Assembly (NCBI GenBank): GCA_032433765.1
Contig: JAVIAB010000160.1
Span: 38,699,223 to 38,763,222, forward strand
From: Megaustenia siamemsis
Taxonomy: Eukaryota > Mollusca > Gastropoda > Stylommatophora > Ariophantidae
Reading direction: 5' to 3'
DNA: 64,000 nt
Every line of letters starts with the position of its first letter. Positions within the stretch are counted from its first letter, which is position 1. The translations under genes and the position numbers were made by a program. The notes beneath the pieces are model-generated. The model did no database searches. It was not told the DNA's origin and saw nothing but the letters and a program-made list of their open reading frames with translations. Below are positions 29,831 through 44,800 of this stretch, one piece after another.

Positions 29831-32800
29831 ATGGATGAAGATGTACTGAGTCTAGTACATTCCCCTCATTGATGAAGATATCCTGAGTCTAGTACATTCC
29901 TCTCATGATGAAGATATCCTGAGTCTAGTACATTCCCCTCATGGATGAAGATATCCTGAGTCTAGTACATTCCCCTCATGGATGAAGATATCCTGAGTCT
30001 AGTACATTCCCCTCATGGATGAAGATATCCTGAGTCTAGTACATTCCCCTCATGGATGAAGATATCCTGAGTCTAGTACATTCCCCTCATTGATGAAGAT
30101 GTCCTGAATCTAGTACATTCCCCTCATGGATGAAGATGTCCCAAGCCTAGTACATTCCTCATATGGATGAAGATGTCCTGCGTCTAGTACATTCAGCTCA
30201 TGGATGAAGATGTCCTCAGCCTAGTACATTCCCCACACGGATGAAGATGTCCTGAGTATAGTACATTCCCCTCATGGATGAAGATGTCATCAGCCTAGTA
30301 CATTCCCCACGCGGATAAAGATGTCATGAGCCTAGTACATTCCCCTCATGGATGAAGATGTCCTGAGCCTAGTATATTCCCCTCATGGATGAAGATGTCC
30401 TCAGTCTAGAACATTCCCTCATTGATGAAGATGTAACTGAGCCTAGTACATTCCCCTCATGGATGAAAATGTCCTGAGTCTAGTACATTCCTCAAATGGA
30501 TGAAGATGTCTTCAGTTTAGTACATTCATATCATGAATGAAGATTTCCTGAGCCTAGTACATTCCTCACATGGATGAAGATGTCTTGAGTCTAGTACATT
30601 CCACACATGGATGAAGATGTCCTGAGTCTAGTACATTCCTCCCATGCATGAAGATGTCCTGAGTCTAGTACATTCCCCTCATGGATGAAGATGTCCTGAG
30701 TCTAGTACATTCCCCTCATGGATGAAGATATCCTAAGTCTAGTACATTCCTCACATGGATGAAGATGTCCTGAGTCTAGTACATTCCCCTCATTGATGAA
30801 GATGACCTGAGTCTAGTACATTCCCCTCATTGATGAAGATGTCCTGAGTCTAGTACATTCGCCTAATGACTGACGATGTCCTGAGTCTAGTACATTCCCC
30901 TAATGACTGACGATGTCCTGAGTCTAGTACATTCCCCTCATTGATGAAGATGTCCTGAGTCTAGTACATTCCCCTAATGACAGACGATGTCCTGAATCTA
31001 GTACATTCCCATAATAACTCAAGATGTCCTGAGTCTAGTACATTCCCCTAATGACTGACGATGTCATGAGTCTAGTACATTCCCATAATTACTGAAGATG
31101 CCCTGAGTCTAGTGCATTTCCCTTATGACTAAAGATGTCCTGAGTCTAGTACATTCCCTTCATGAATGAAGATGTCCTGAGTGTAGTACATTCCCCTAAT
31201 GACTGACGATGTCCTGAGTCTAGTACATTACCCTAATGACTGACAATGTCCTGAGTCTAGTACATTCCCCTCATTGATGAAGATGTCCTGAGTCTAGTAC
31301 ATTCCCCTCATGGTTGAAGATGTCCTGAGTCTAGTACATTCCCCTAATGACTGACGATGTCCTGAGTCTAGTACATTTCCCTAATGACTGAAGATGTCCT
31401 GAGTCTAGTATATTCCCCTAATGACTGAAGATGTCCTGAGTCTAGTACATTCCCCTAATGACTGAAGATGTCATGAGTCTAGTATATTCCCCAAATGACT
31501 GACGATGTCCTGAGTCTAGTACATTCGCTTAATGAGTGACGATGTTCTGAGTCTAGTACATTTCCCTAATGACTGACGATGTCCAGAGTCTAGTACATCC
31601 CCCTCATGGATGAAGATGTCCTGAGTCTAGTACATTCTCCTAATGACTGACGATGTCCTGAGTCTAGTACATTCCCCTAATGACTGACGATGTCCTGAGT
31701 CTAGTACATTCCTCTCATTGATGAAGATGTCCCGAGTTCTAGTATATTTCCCTAATGACTGAAGATTTCCTGAGTCTAGTATACTCCCCTAATGGCTGAA
31801 GATGTCCTGAGTCTAGTACATTCCCCTAATGACTGAAGATGACCTGAGTCTAGTACATTCCCCTCATTGATGAAGATGTCCTGAGTCTAGCATATTCCCC
31901 TAATGGCTGAAGATGTCCTGAGACTAGAACATTCCCCTAATGACTGAAGATGTCCCGAGTCTAGTATATTCCCCAAATGACTGACGATGTCCTGAGTCTA
32001 ATACATTCCCCTCATGGATGAAGATGTCCTGAGTCTAGTACATTCCCCTCATGGATGAAGATATCCGAAGTCTAGTACATTCCCCTCCAGGGATGAAGAT
32101 GTCCTGAGTCTAGTACATTCCTCACATGGATGAAGATGTCCTGAGTCTAGTACATTCCCCTCATTGAGGAAGATGCCCAGTACATTCGCCTAATAACTGA
32201 AGATGTCCTGAGTCTAGTACATTCCCCTAATGACTGACGATGTCCTGAGTCTAGTACATCCCCCTCATTGATGAAGATGTCCTGAGTCTAGTACATTTTC
32301 CTAATGTCTGACGATGTCCTGAGTCTACTACATTCCCCTCATTGATGAAGATGTCCTGAGTCTAGTACATTCCCCTCATTGATGAAGATGACATGAGTCT
32401 AGTACATTCCCCTCATTGATGAAGATGTCCTGAGTCTAGTACATTCGCCTAATGAGTGACGATGTCCTGAGTCTAGTACATTTCCCTAATGACTGACGAT
32501 GTCCAGAGTCTAGTACATCCCCCTCATTGATGAAGATGTCCTGAGTCTAGTACATTCTCCTAATGACTGACAATGTCCTGAGTCTAGTACATTCCCCTAA
32601 TGACTGACGATGTCCTGAGTCTAGTACATTCCCCTCATTGATGAAGATGTCCTGAGTCTAGTATATTCCCCTAAAGGCTGAAGATGTCCTGAGTCTAGTA
32701 CATTCCCCTAATGACTGAAGATGTCCTGAGTCTAGTATATTCCCCTCATTGATGAAGATGTCCTGAGTCTAGCACATTCCCCTAATGACTGACGATGTCC

Positions 32801-35800
32801 TGAGTCTAGTACATTCCCATAAATACTGAAGATGTCCTGAGTCTAGTACATTCCCCTAATGACTGACGATGTCCTGTGTCTAGTACATTCCCCTCATGGA
32901 TGAAGATGTCCTGAGTCTAGTACATTCCCCTAATGACTGACGATGTCCAGAGTCTAGTACATTCCCCTAATGACTGAAGATATCCTGAGTCAAGTACATT
33001 CCCCTAATGACTGACGATGTCCTGAGTCTAGTACATTCCCCTAATGACTGAAGATGTCCTGAGTCTAGTAAATTCCCCTAATGACTGACGATGTCCTAAG
33101 TCTAGTACATTCCCCTCATTGATGAAGATGTCCTGAGTCTAGTACATTCCCCTAATGACTGACGATGTCCTGAGTCTAGTACATTCCCATAATTACTTAA
33201 GATGTCCTGAGTCTAGTACATTCCCCTAATGACTGACGATGTCCTGAGTCTAGTACATTCCCATAAATCCTGAAGATGTCCTGAGTCTAGTACATTCCCC
33301 TAATGACTGACGATGTCATGAGTCTAGTACATTCCCCTAATGACTGACGATGTCCTGAGTCTAGTACATTCCCCTTATTGATGAAGATGTCCTCAGTTTA
33401 GTACATTCCCCTAATGACTGAAGATATCCTGAGTCAAGTACATTCCCCTAATGACTGACGATGTCCTGAGTCTAGTACATTTCCCTAATGACTGAAGATG
33501 TCCTGAGTCTAGTACATTCCCCTAATGACTGAAGATGTCCTGAGTCTAGTATATTCCCCAAATGACTGACGATGTTCTGAGTCTAGTACATTCCCCTAAT
33601 GACTGACGATGTCCTGAGTCTAGTACATTCCCCTAATGACTGAAGATGTCCTGAGTCTAGTAAATTCCTCTAATGACTGACGATGTCCTAAGTCTAGTAC
33701 ATTCCCCTCATTGATGAAGATGTTCTGAGTCTAATACATTCACCTAATGACTGAAGATGTCCTGAGTCTAGTACATTCCCCTCATTGGTGAAGATGTCCT
33801 GAGTCTAGTACATTCCCCTCATTGATGAAGATGTCCTGAGTCTAGTACATTCGCCTAATGACTGACGATGTCCTGAGTCTAGTTCATTTCTCTAATGACT
33901 GACGATGTCCTGAGTCTAGTACATCCCACTCATTGATGAAGATGTCTTGAGTCTAGTAAATTCCCCTAATGACTGACGATGTCCTAAGTCTAGTACATTC
34001 CCCTCATTGATGAAGATGTCCTGAGTCTAGTACATTTCCCTAATGACTGAAGATGACTTGAGTCTAGTACATTCCCCTCATTGATGAAGATGTCCTGAGT
34101 CTAGTACATTCCCCTCATTGATGAAGATGTCCTGAGTCTAGTACATTCGCCAAATAACTGACGATGTCCTGAGTCTAGTACATTTCCCTAATGACTGACG
34201 ATGTCCTGAGTCTACTACATCCCACTCATTGATGAAGATGTCCTGTGTCTAGTATATTCCCCTAATGTCTGAAGATGTCCTGAGTCTAGCACATTCCCCT
34301 AATAACTGACGATTTCCTGAGTCTAGTACATTCCCCTAATGACTGAAGATGTCCTGAGTCTAGTATATTCCCCTCATTGATGAAGATGTCCTGAGTCTAG
34401 CACATTCCCCTAATGACTGACGATGTCCTGAGTCTAGTACATTCCCACAAATACTGAAGATGTCCTGAGTCTAGTACATTCCCCTAATGACTGACGATGT
34501 CCTGTGTCTAGTACATTCCCCTCATGGATGAAGATGTCCTGAGTCTAGTACATTCCCCTAATGACTGACGATGTCCAGAGTCTAGTACATTCCCCTAATG
34601 ACTGAAGATATCCTGAGTCAAGTACATTCCCCTAATGACTGACGATGTCCTGAGTCTAGTACATTCCCCTAATGACTGAAGATGTCCTGAGTCTAGTAAA
34701 TTCCCCTAATGACTGACGATGTCCTAAGTCTAGTACATTCCCCTCATTGATGAAGATGTCCTGAGTCTAGTACATTCCCCTAATGACTGACGATGTCCTG
34801 AGTCTAGTACATTCCCATAATTACTTAAGATGTCCTGAGTCTAGTACATTCCCCTAATGACTGACGATGTCCTGAGTCTAGTACATTCCCATAAATACTG
34901 AAGATGTCCTGAGTCTAGTACATTCCCCTAATGACTGACGATGTCATGAGTCTAGTACATTCCCCTAATGACTGACGATGTCCTGAGTCTAGTACATTCC
35001 CCTTATTGATGAAGATGTCCTCAGTTTAGTACATTCCCCTAATGACTGAAGATATCCTGAGTCAAGTACATTCCCCTAATGACTGACGATGTCCTGAGTC
35101 TAGTACATTTCCCTAATGACTGAAGATGTCCTGAGTCTAGTACATTCCCCTAATGACTGAAGATGTCCTGAGTCTAGTATATTCCCCAAATGACTGACGA
35201 TGTTCTGAGTCTAGTACATTCCCCTAATGACTGACGATGTCCTGAGTCTAGTACATTCCCCTAATGATGAAGATGTCCTGAGTCTAGTACATTCCTCTAA
35301 TGACTGACGATGTCCTAAGTCTAGTACATTCCCCTCATGATGAAGATGTCCTGAGTCTAGTACATTCCCTAATGACTGAAGATGTCCTGAGTCTAGTACA
35401 TTCCCCTCATGGTGAAGATGTCCTGAGTCTAGTACATTCCCCTCATTGATGAAGATGTCCTGAGTCTAGTACATTCGCCTAATGACTGACGATGTCCTGA
35501 GTCTAGTTCATTCCCCTAATGACTGACGATGTCCTGAGTCTAGTACATCCCACTCATTGATGAAGATGTCTTGAGTCTAGTAAATTCCCCTAATGACTGA
35601 CGATGTCCTAAGTCTAGTACATTCCCCTCATTGATGAAGATGTCCTGAGTCTAGTACATTCCCTAATGACTGAAGATGACCTGAGTCTAGTACATTCCCC
35701 TCATTGATGAAGATGTCCTGAGTCTAGTACATTCCCCTAATGACTGAAGATGTCCTGAGTCTAGTACATTCCCCTAATGACTGACGATGTCCTGAGTCTA

Positions 35801-38800
35801 GTACATTCCCCTAATTGACTGAAGATGTCCTGAGTCTAGTACATTCCCCTAATGACTGACGATGTCCTGAGTCTAGTACATTCCCATAATTACTGAAGAT
35901 GTCCTGAGTCTAGTACATTCCCTCATGACTGAAGATGTCCTGAGTCTAGTACATTCCCCTAATGACTGACGATGTCCTGAGTCTAGTACATTCCCCTAAT
36001 GACTGAAGATGTCCTGAGTCTAGTACATTCCCCTAATTGACTGAAGATGTCCTGAGTCTAGTACATTCCCCTAATGATGAAGATGTCCTGAGTCTAGTAC
36101 ATTCCCCTCATTGATGAAGATGTCCTGAGTCTAGTACATTCCCCTAATGACTGAAGATGTCCTGAGTCTAGTACATTCCCCTCATGACTGAAGATGTCGT
36201 GAGTCTAGTACATTCCCCTCATGACTGAAGATGTCCTGAGTCTAGTACATTCCCCTCATGACTGAAGATGTCCTGAGTCTAGTACATTCCCCTCATTGAT
36301 GAAGATGTCCTGAGTCTAGTACATTCCCCTCATTGATGAAGATGTCCTGAGTCTAGTACATTCCTCTCATGGATGAAGATGTCCTGAGTCTAGTACATTC
36401 CCCTCATTGATGAAGATGAGTCTAGTACATTCCCCTCATGGATGAAGATATCCTGAGTCTAGTACATTCCCCTCATGATGAAGATGTCCTGAGTCTAGTA
36501 CATTCCCCTCATTGATGAAGATGTCCTGAGTCTAGTACATTCCCCTCATGGATGAAGATGTCCCAAGTCTAGTACATTCCCCTCATGGATGAAGATGTCC
36601 TGAGTCTAGTACATTCCCCTCATGGATGAAGATGTCCTCAGTCTAGTACATTCCCCTCATGGATGAAGATGTCCTGAGTCTAGTACATTCCCCTCATGGA
36701 TGAAGATGTCCTCAGTCTAGTACATTCCCCACGCGATGAAGATGTCATGAGCCTAGTACATTCCCCTCATGGATGAAGATGTCCTGAGCCTAGTACATTC
36801 CCCTCATGATGAAGATGTCCTGAGTCTAGTACATTCCCTCATGATGAAGATGTCCTGAGCCTAGTACATTCCCCTCATGGATGAAGATGTCCTGAGTCTA
36901 GTACATTCCTCAAATGATGAAGATGTCTTCAGTTTAGTACATTCATATCATGAATGAAGATGTCATGAGCCTAGTACATTCCTCACATGGATGAAGATGT
37001 CCTGAGTCTAGTACATTCCACACATGGATGAAGATGTCCTGAGTCTAGTACATTCCCCCATGCTGAAGATGTCCTGAGTCTAGTACATTCCCCTCATGAT
37101 GAAGATGTCCTGAGTCTAGTACATTCCCCTCATGGATGAAGATGTCCTGAGTCTAGTACATTCCCCTAATGACTGACGATGTCCTGAGTCTAGTACATTC
37201 CCCTAATGATGAAGATGTCCTGAGTCTAGTACATTCCCCTAATGATGACGATGTCCTGAGTCTAGTACATTCCCCTCATTGATGAAGATGTCCTGAGTCT
37301 AGTACATTCCCCTAATGACTGACGATGTCCTGAGTCTAGTACATTCCCCTAATTACTGAAGATGTCCTGAGTCTAGTACATTCCCCTAATGACTGACGAT
37401 GTCCTGAGTCTAGTACATTCCCATAAATACTGAAGATGTCCTGAGTCTAGTACATTCCCCTAATGACTGACGATGTCATGAGTCTAGTACATTCCCTAAT
37501 GACTGACGATGTCCTGAGTCTAGTACATTCCCCTAATGACTGAAGATGTCCTGAGTCTAGTACATTCCCTCATGATGAAGATGTCCTGAGTCTAGTACAT
37601 TCCCCTAATGACTGACGATGTCCTGAGTCTAGTACATTTCCCTAATGACTGAAGATGTCCTGAGTCTAGTACATTCCCCTAATGACTGAAGATGTCCTGA
37701 GTCTAGTACATTCCCCTAATGACTGACGATGTCCTGAGTCTAGTACATTCCCCTAATGACTGAAGATGTCCTGAGTCTAGTACATTCCCCTAATGACTGA
37801 AGATGTCCTGAGTCTAGTAAATTCCCCTAATGACTGACGATGTCCTGAGTCTAGTACATTCCCCTCATTGATGAAGATGTCCTGAGTCTAGTACATTCCC
37901 CTCATGATGAAGATGTCCTGAGTCTAGTACATTCCCCTCATTGATGAAGATGTCCTGAGTCTAGTACATTCCCCTCATTGATGAAGATGTCCTGAGTCTA
38001 GTACATTCCCCTAATGACTGAAGATGTCCTGAGTCTAGTTCATTCCCTAATGACTGACGATGTCCTGAGTCTAGTACATTCCCTCATGATGAAGATGTCC
38101 TGAGTCTAGTACATTCCCCTCATGATGAAGATGTCCTAAGTCTAGTACATTCCCCTCATGATGAAGATGTCCTGAGTCTAGTACATTTCCCTCATGATGA
38201 AGATGTCCTGAGTCTAGTACATTCCCCTCATTGATGAAGATGTCCTGAGTCTAGTACATTCCCCTCATTGATGAAGATGTCCTGAGTCTAGTACATTCGC
38301 CTAATGACTGACGATGTCCTGAGTCTAGTACATTTCCCTAATGACTGACGATGTCCTGAGTCTAGTACATCCCACTCATTGATGAAGATGTCCTGTGTCT
38401 AGTACATTCCCTAATGTCTGAAGATGTCCTGAGTCTAGTACATTCCCCTAATGACTGACGATGTCCTGAGTCTAGTACATTCCCCTCATTGATGAAGATG
38501 TCCTGAGTCTAGTACATTCCCCTAATGATGAAGATGTCCTGAGTCTAGTACATTCCCCTAATGACTGAAGATGTCCTGAGTCTAGTACATTCCCCTCATT
38601 GATGAAGATGTCCTGAGTCTAGTACATTCCCCTAATGACTGACGATGTCCTGAGTCTAGTACATTCCCATAATAACTGAAGATGTCCTGAGTCTAGTACA
38701 TTCCCCTAATGACTGACGATGTCCTGAGTCTAGTACATTCCCCTAATGGACTGAAGATGTCCTGAGTCTAGTACATTCCCCTAATGACTGACGATGTCCT

Positions 38801-41800
38801 GAGTCTAGTACATTCCCCTCATTGATGAAGATGTCCTGAGTCTAGTACATTCCCCTAATGACTGACGATGTCCTGAGTCTAGTACATTCCCATAATTACT
38901 GAAGATGTCCTGAGTCTAGTACATTCCCCTAATGACTGACGATGTCCTGAGTCTAGTACATTCCCATAATGACTGAAGATGTCCTGAGTCTAGTACATTC
39001 CCCTAATGACTGACGATGTCCTGAGTCTAGTACATTCCCCTAATTGACTGAAGATGTCCTGAGTCTAGTACATTCCCCTAATGACTGACGATGTCCTGAG
39101 TCTAGTACATTTCCCTCATTGATGAAGATGTCCTGAGTCTAGTACATTCCCCTAATGACTGAAGATGTCCTGAGTCTAGTACATTCCCCTCATTGATGAA
39201 GATGTCCTGAGTCTAGTACATTCCCCTCATGATGAAGACGTCCTGAGTCTAGTACATTTCCCTAATGACTGACGATGTCCTGAGTCTAGTACATCCCCCT
39301 CATTGATGAAGATGTCCTGAGTCTAGTACATTCCCCTAATGATGAAGATGTCCTGAGTCTAGTACATTCCCCTCATTGATGAAGATGTCCTGAGTCTAGT
39401 ACATTCCCCTCATTGATGAAGATGTCCTGAGTCTAGTACATTTCCCTAATGACTGACGATGTCCTGAGTCTAGTACATTTCCCTAATGACTGAAGATGTC
39501 CTGAGTCTAGTACATTCCCCTAATGACTGAAGATGTCCTGAGTCTAGTACATTCCCCTCATTGATGAAGATGTCCTGAGTCTAGTACATTCCCCTCATTG
39601 ATGAAGATGTCCTGAGTCTAGTACATTCCCCTCATGATGAAGATGTCCTAAGTCTAGTACATTCCCCTCATGATGAAGATGTCCTGAGTCTAGTACATTC
39701 CTCACATGGATGAAGATGTCCTGAGTCTAGTACATTCCCCTCATTGATGAAGATGCCCAGTACATTCGCCTAATAACTGAAGATGTCCTGAGTCTAGTAC
39801 ATTCCCTAATGACTGACGATGTCCTGAGTCTAGTACATCCCCCTCATTGATGAAGATGTCCTGAGTCTAGTACATTTTCCTAATGTCTGACGATGTCCTG
39901 AGTCTAGTACATTCCCCTCATTGATGAAGATGTCCTGAGTCTAGTACATTCCCCTCATTGATGAAGATGACATGAGTCTAGTACATTCCCCTCATTGATG
40001 AAGATGTCCTGAGTCTAGTACATTCGCCTAATGAGTGACGATGTCCTGAGTCTAGTACATTTCCCTAATGACTGACGATGTCCAGAGTCTAGTACATCCC
40101 CTCATTGATGAAGATGTCCTGAGTCTAGTACATTCTCCTAATGACTGACAATGTCCTGAGTCTAGTACATTCCCCTAATGACTGACGATGTCCTGAGTCT
40201 AGTACATCCCCTCATTGATGAAGATGTCCTGAGTCTAGTATATTCCCCTAATGACTGAAGATGTCCTGAGTCTAGTACATTCCCCTCATGATGAAGATGT
40301 CCTGAGTCTAGTACATTCCCCTATTGACTGAAGATGACCTGAGTCTAGTACATTCCCCTCATTGATGAAGATGTCCTGAGTCTAGTACATTCCCCTCATT
40401 GATGAAGATGTCCTGAGTCTAGTACATTCACCTAATGACTGACGATGTCCTGAGTCTAGTACATTCCCCTAATGACTGACGATGTCCTGAGTCTAGTACA
40501 TTCCCCTCATTGATGAAGATGTCCTGAGTCTAGTACATTCCCCTAATGTCTGAAGATGTCCTGAGTCTAGTACATTCCCCTAATGACTGAAGATGTCCTG
40601 AGTCTAGTACATTCCCCTAATGACTGACGATGTCCTGAGTCTAGTACATTCCCCTCATTGATGAAGATGTCCTGAGTCTAGTACATTCCCCTCATTGATG
40701 AAGATGTCCTGAGTCTAGTACATTCCCCTAATGACTGAAGATGTCCTGAGTCTAGTACATTCCCCAAATGACTGACGATGTCCTGAGTCTAGTACATTCC
40801 CCTAATAACTGACGATGTCCTGAGTCTAGTACATTCCCCTAATGACTGACGATGTCCTGAGTCTAGTACATTCCCATAATTGACTGAAGATGTCCTGAGT
40901 CTAGTACATTCCCCTAATGACTGACGATGTCCTGAGTCTAGTACATTCCCCTCATGATGAAGATGTCCTGAGTCTAGTACATTCCCCTAATGACTGACGA
41001 TGTCCTGAGTCTAGTACATTCCCCTAATTGACTGAAGATGTCCTGAGTCTAGTACATTCCCCTCATTGATGAAGATGTCCTGAGTCTAGTACATTCCCCT
41101 AATGACTGACGATGTCCTGAGTCTAGTACATTCCCCTAATGACTGAAGATGTCCTGAGTCTAGTACATTCCCCTCATTGATGAAGATGTCCTGAGTCTAG
41201 TACATTCCCCTAATGACTGACGATGTCCTGAGTCTAGTACATTTCCCTCATTGATGAAGATGTCCTGAGTCTAGTACATTCCCCTAATGACTGAAGATGT
41301 CCTGAGTCTAGTACATTCCCCTCATTGATGAAGATGTCCTGAGTCTAGTACATTCCCCTCATTGATGAAGATGTCCTGAGTCTAGTACATTTCCCTAATG
41401 ACTGACGATGTCCTGAGTCTAGTACATTCCCCTCATTGATGAAGATGTCCTGAGTCTAGTACATTCCCCTCATTGATGAAGATGTCCTGAGTCTAGTACA
41501 TCCCCCTCATTGATGAAGATGTCCTGAGTCTAGTACATCCCCCTCATTGATGAAGATGTCCTGAGTCTAGTACATTCCCTAATGACTGAAGATGTCCTGA
41601 GTCTAGTACATTTCCCTAATGATGAAGATGTCCTGAGTCTAGTACATTCCCCTCATTGATGAAGATGTCCTGAGTCTAGTACATCCCCTCATTGATGAAG
41701 ATGTCCTGAGTCTAGTACATTCCCCTAATGACTGACGATGTCCTGAGTCTAGTACATTCCCGTCATTGATGAAGATGTCCTAGTCTAGTACATTCCCCTC

Positions 41801-44800
41801 ATTGATGAAGATGTCCTGAGTCTAGTACATTCCTCAATGGATGAAGATGTCCTGAGTCTAGTACATTCCCTCATTGATGAAGATGCCCAGTACATTCGCC
41901 TAATAACTGAAGATGTCCTGAGTCTAGTACATTCCCCTAATGACTGACGATGTCCTGAGTCTAGTACATCCCCTCATTGATGAAGATGTCCTGAGTCTAG
42001 TACATTTTCCTAATGTCTGACGATGTCCTGAGTCTAGTACATTCCCCTCATTGATGAAGATGTCCTGAGTCTAGTACATTCCCCTCATTGATGAAGATGA
42101 CATGAGTCTAGTACATTCCCCTCATTGATGAAGATGTCCTGAGTCTAGTACATTCCCTAATGAGTGACGATGTCCTGAGTCTAGTACATTTCCCTAATGA
42201 CTGACGATGTCCTGAGTCTAGTACATCCCCCTCATTGATGAAGATGTCCTGAGTCTAGTACATTCTCCTAATGACTGAAATGTCCTGAGTCTAGTACATT
42301 CCCCTAATGACTGACGATGTCCTGAGTCTAGTACATTCCCCTCATTGATGAAGATGTCCTGAGTCTAGTACATTCCCCTAATGACTGAAGATGTCCTGAG
42401 TCTAGTACATTCCCCTAATGACTGAAGATGTCCTGAGTCTAGTACATTCCCCTCATTGATGAAGATGTCCTGAGTCTAGTACATTCCCCTAATGACTGAC
42501 GATGTCCTGAGTCTAGTACATTCCCATAAATACTGAAGATGTCCTGAGTCTAGTACATTCCCCTAATGACTGACGATGTCCTGAGTCTAGTACATTCCCC
42601 TCATTGATGAAGATGTCCTGAGTCTAGTACATTCCCCTAATGACTGACGATGTCCTGAGTCTAGTACATTCCCCTAATGACTGAAGATGTCCTGAGTCTA
42701 GTACATTCCCCTAATGACTGACGATGTCCTGAGTCTAGTACATTCCCCTAATGACTGAAGATGTCCTGAGTCTAGTACATTCCCCTAATGACTGACGATG
42801 TCCTGAGTCTAGTACATTCCCCTCATTGATGAAGATGTCCTGAGTCTAGTACATTCCCCTAATGACTGACGATGTCCTGAGTCTAGTACATTCCCATAAT
42901 TACTGAAGATGTCCTGAGTCTAGTACATTCCCCTAATGACTGACGATGTCCTGAGTCTAGTACATTCCCATAATGACTGAAGATGTCCTGAGTCTAGTAC
43001 ATTCCCCTAATGACTGACGATGTCCTGAGTCTAGTACATTCCCCTAATGACTGACGATGTCCTGAGTCTAGTACATTCCCCTTATTGATGAAGATGTCCT
43101 GAGTCTAGTACATTCCCCTAATGACTGAAGATGTCCTGAGTCTAGTACATTCCCCTAATGACTGACGATGTCCTGAGTCTAGTACATTTCCCTAATGACT
43201 GAAGATGTCCTGAGTCTAGTACATTCCCCTAATGACTGAAGATGTCCTGAGTCTAGTACATTCCCCTAATGACTGACGATGTCCTGAGTCTAGTACATTC
43301 CCCTAATGACTGAAGATGTCCTGAGTCTAGTAAATTCCTCTAATGACTGACGATGTCCTGAGTCTAGTACATTCCCCTCATTGATGAAGATGTCCTGAGT
43401 CTAGTACATTCACCTAATGACTGAAGATGTCCTGAGTCTAGTACATTCCCCTCATTGATGAAGATGTCCTGAGTCTAGTACATTCCCCTCATTGATGAAG
43501 ATGTCCTGAGTCTAGTACATTCGCCTAATGACTGACGATGTCCTGAGTCTAGTACATTTCCCTAATGACTGACGATGTCCTGAGTCTAGTACATCCCACT
43601 CATTGATGAAGATGTCCTGAGTCTAGTAAATTCCCCTAATGACTGACGATGTCCTAAGTCTAGTACATTCCCCTCATTGATGAAGATGTCCTGAGTCTAG
43701 TACATTTCCCTAATGACTGAAGATGTCCTGAGTCTAGTACATTCCCCTCATTGATGAAGATGTCCTGAGTCTAGTACATTCCCCTCATTGATGAAGATGT
43801 CCTGAGTCTAGTACATTCGCCTAATAACTGACGATGTCCTGAGTCTAGTACATTTCCCTAATGACTGACGATGTCCTGAGTCTAGTACATCCCCTCATTG
43901 ATGAAGATGTCCTGTGTCTAGTATATTCCCCTAATGTCTGAAGATGTCCTGAGTCTAGCACATTCCCCTAATAACTGACGATTTCCTGAGTCTAGTACAT
44001 TCCCCTAATGACTGAAGATGTCCTGAGTCTAGTACATTCCCCTCATTGATGAAGATGTCCTGAGTCTAGTACATTCCCTCATTGATGAAGATGTCCTGAG
44101 TCTAGTACATTCCCCTAATGACTGAAGATGTCCTGAGTCTAGTACATTCCCCTAATGACTGACGATGTCCTGAGTCTAGTACATTCCCCTAATGACTGAC
44201 GATGTCCTGAGTCTAGTACATTCCCATAATTACTGAAGATGTCCTGAGTCTAGTACATTCCCCTCATTGATGAAGATGTCCTGAGTCTAGTACATTCCCC
44301 TAATGACTGACGATGTCCTGAGTCTAGTACATTCCCCTAATGACTGAAGATGTCCTGAGTCTAGTACATTCCCCTCATTGATGAAGATGTCCTGAGTCTA
44401 GTACATTCCCCTAATGACTGACGATGTCCTGAGTCTAGTACATTTCCCTCATTGATGAAGATGTCCTGAGTCTAGTACATTCCCCTAATGACTGAAGATG
44501 TCCTGAGTCTAGTACATTCCCCTAATGACTGACGATGTCCTGAGTCTAGTACATTTCCCTAATGACTGAAGATGTCCTGAGTCTAGTACATTCCCCTAAT
44601 GACTGAAGATGTCCTGAGTCTAGTACATTCCCCAAATGACTGAAGATGTCCTGAGTCTAGTACATTCCCCTAATGACTGAAGATGTCCTGAGTCTAGTAC
44701 ATTCCTCTAATGACTGACGATGTCCTGAGTCTAGTACATTCCCCTCATTGATGAAGATGTCCTGAGTCTAGTACATTCCCTAATGACTGAAGATGTCCTG

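Noticed and set aside
32985..33000. AP-1-like TGAGTCA in some units of the giant array
   Set aside because: It is a single-base variant (TCTAG to TCAAG) present in only a handful of units, so most likely drift copied by block duplication.
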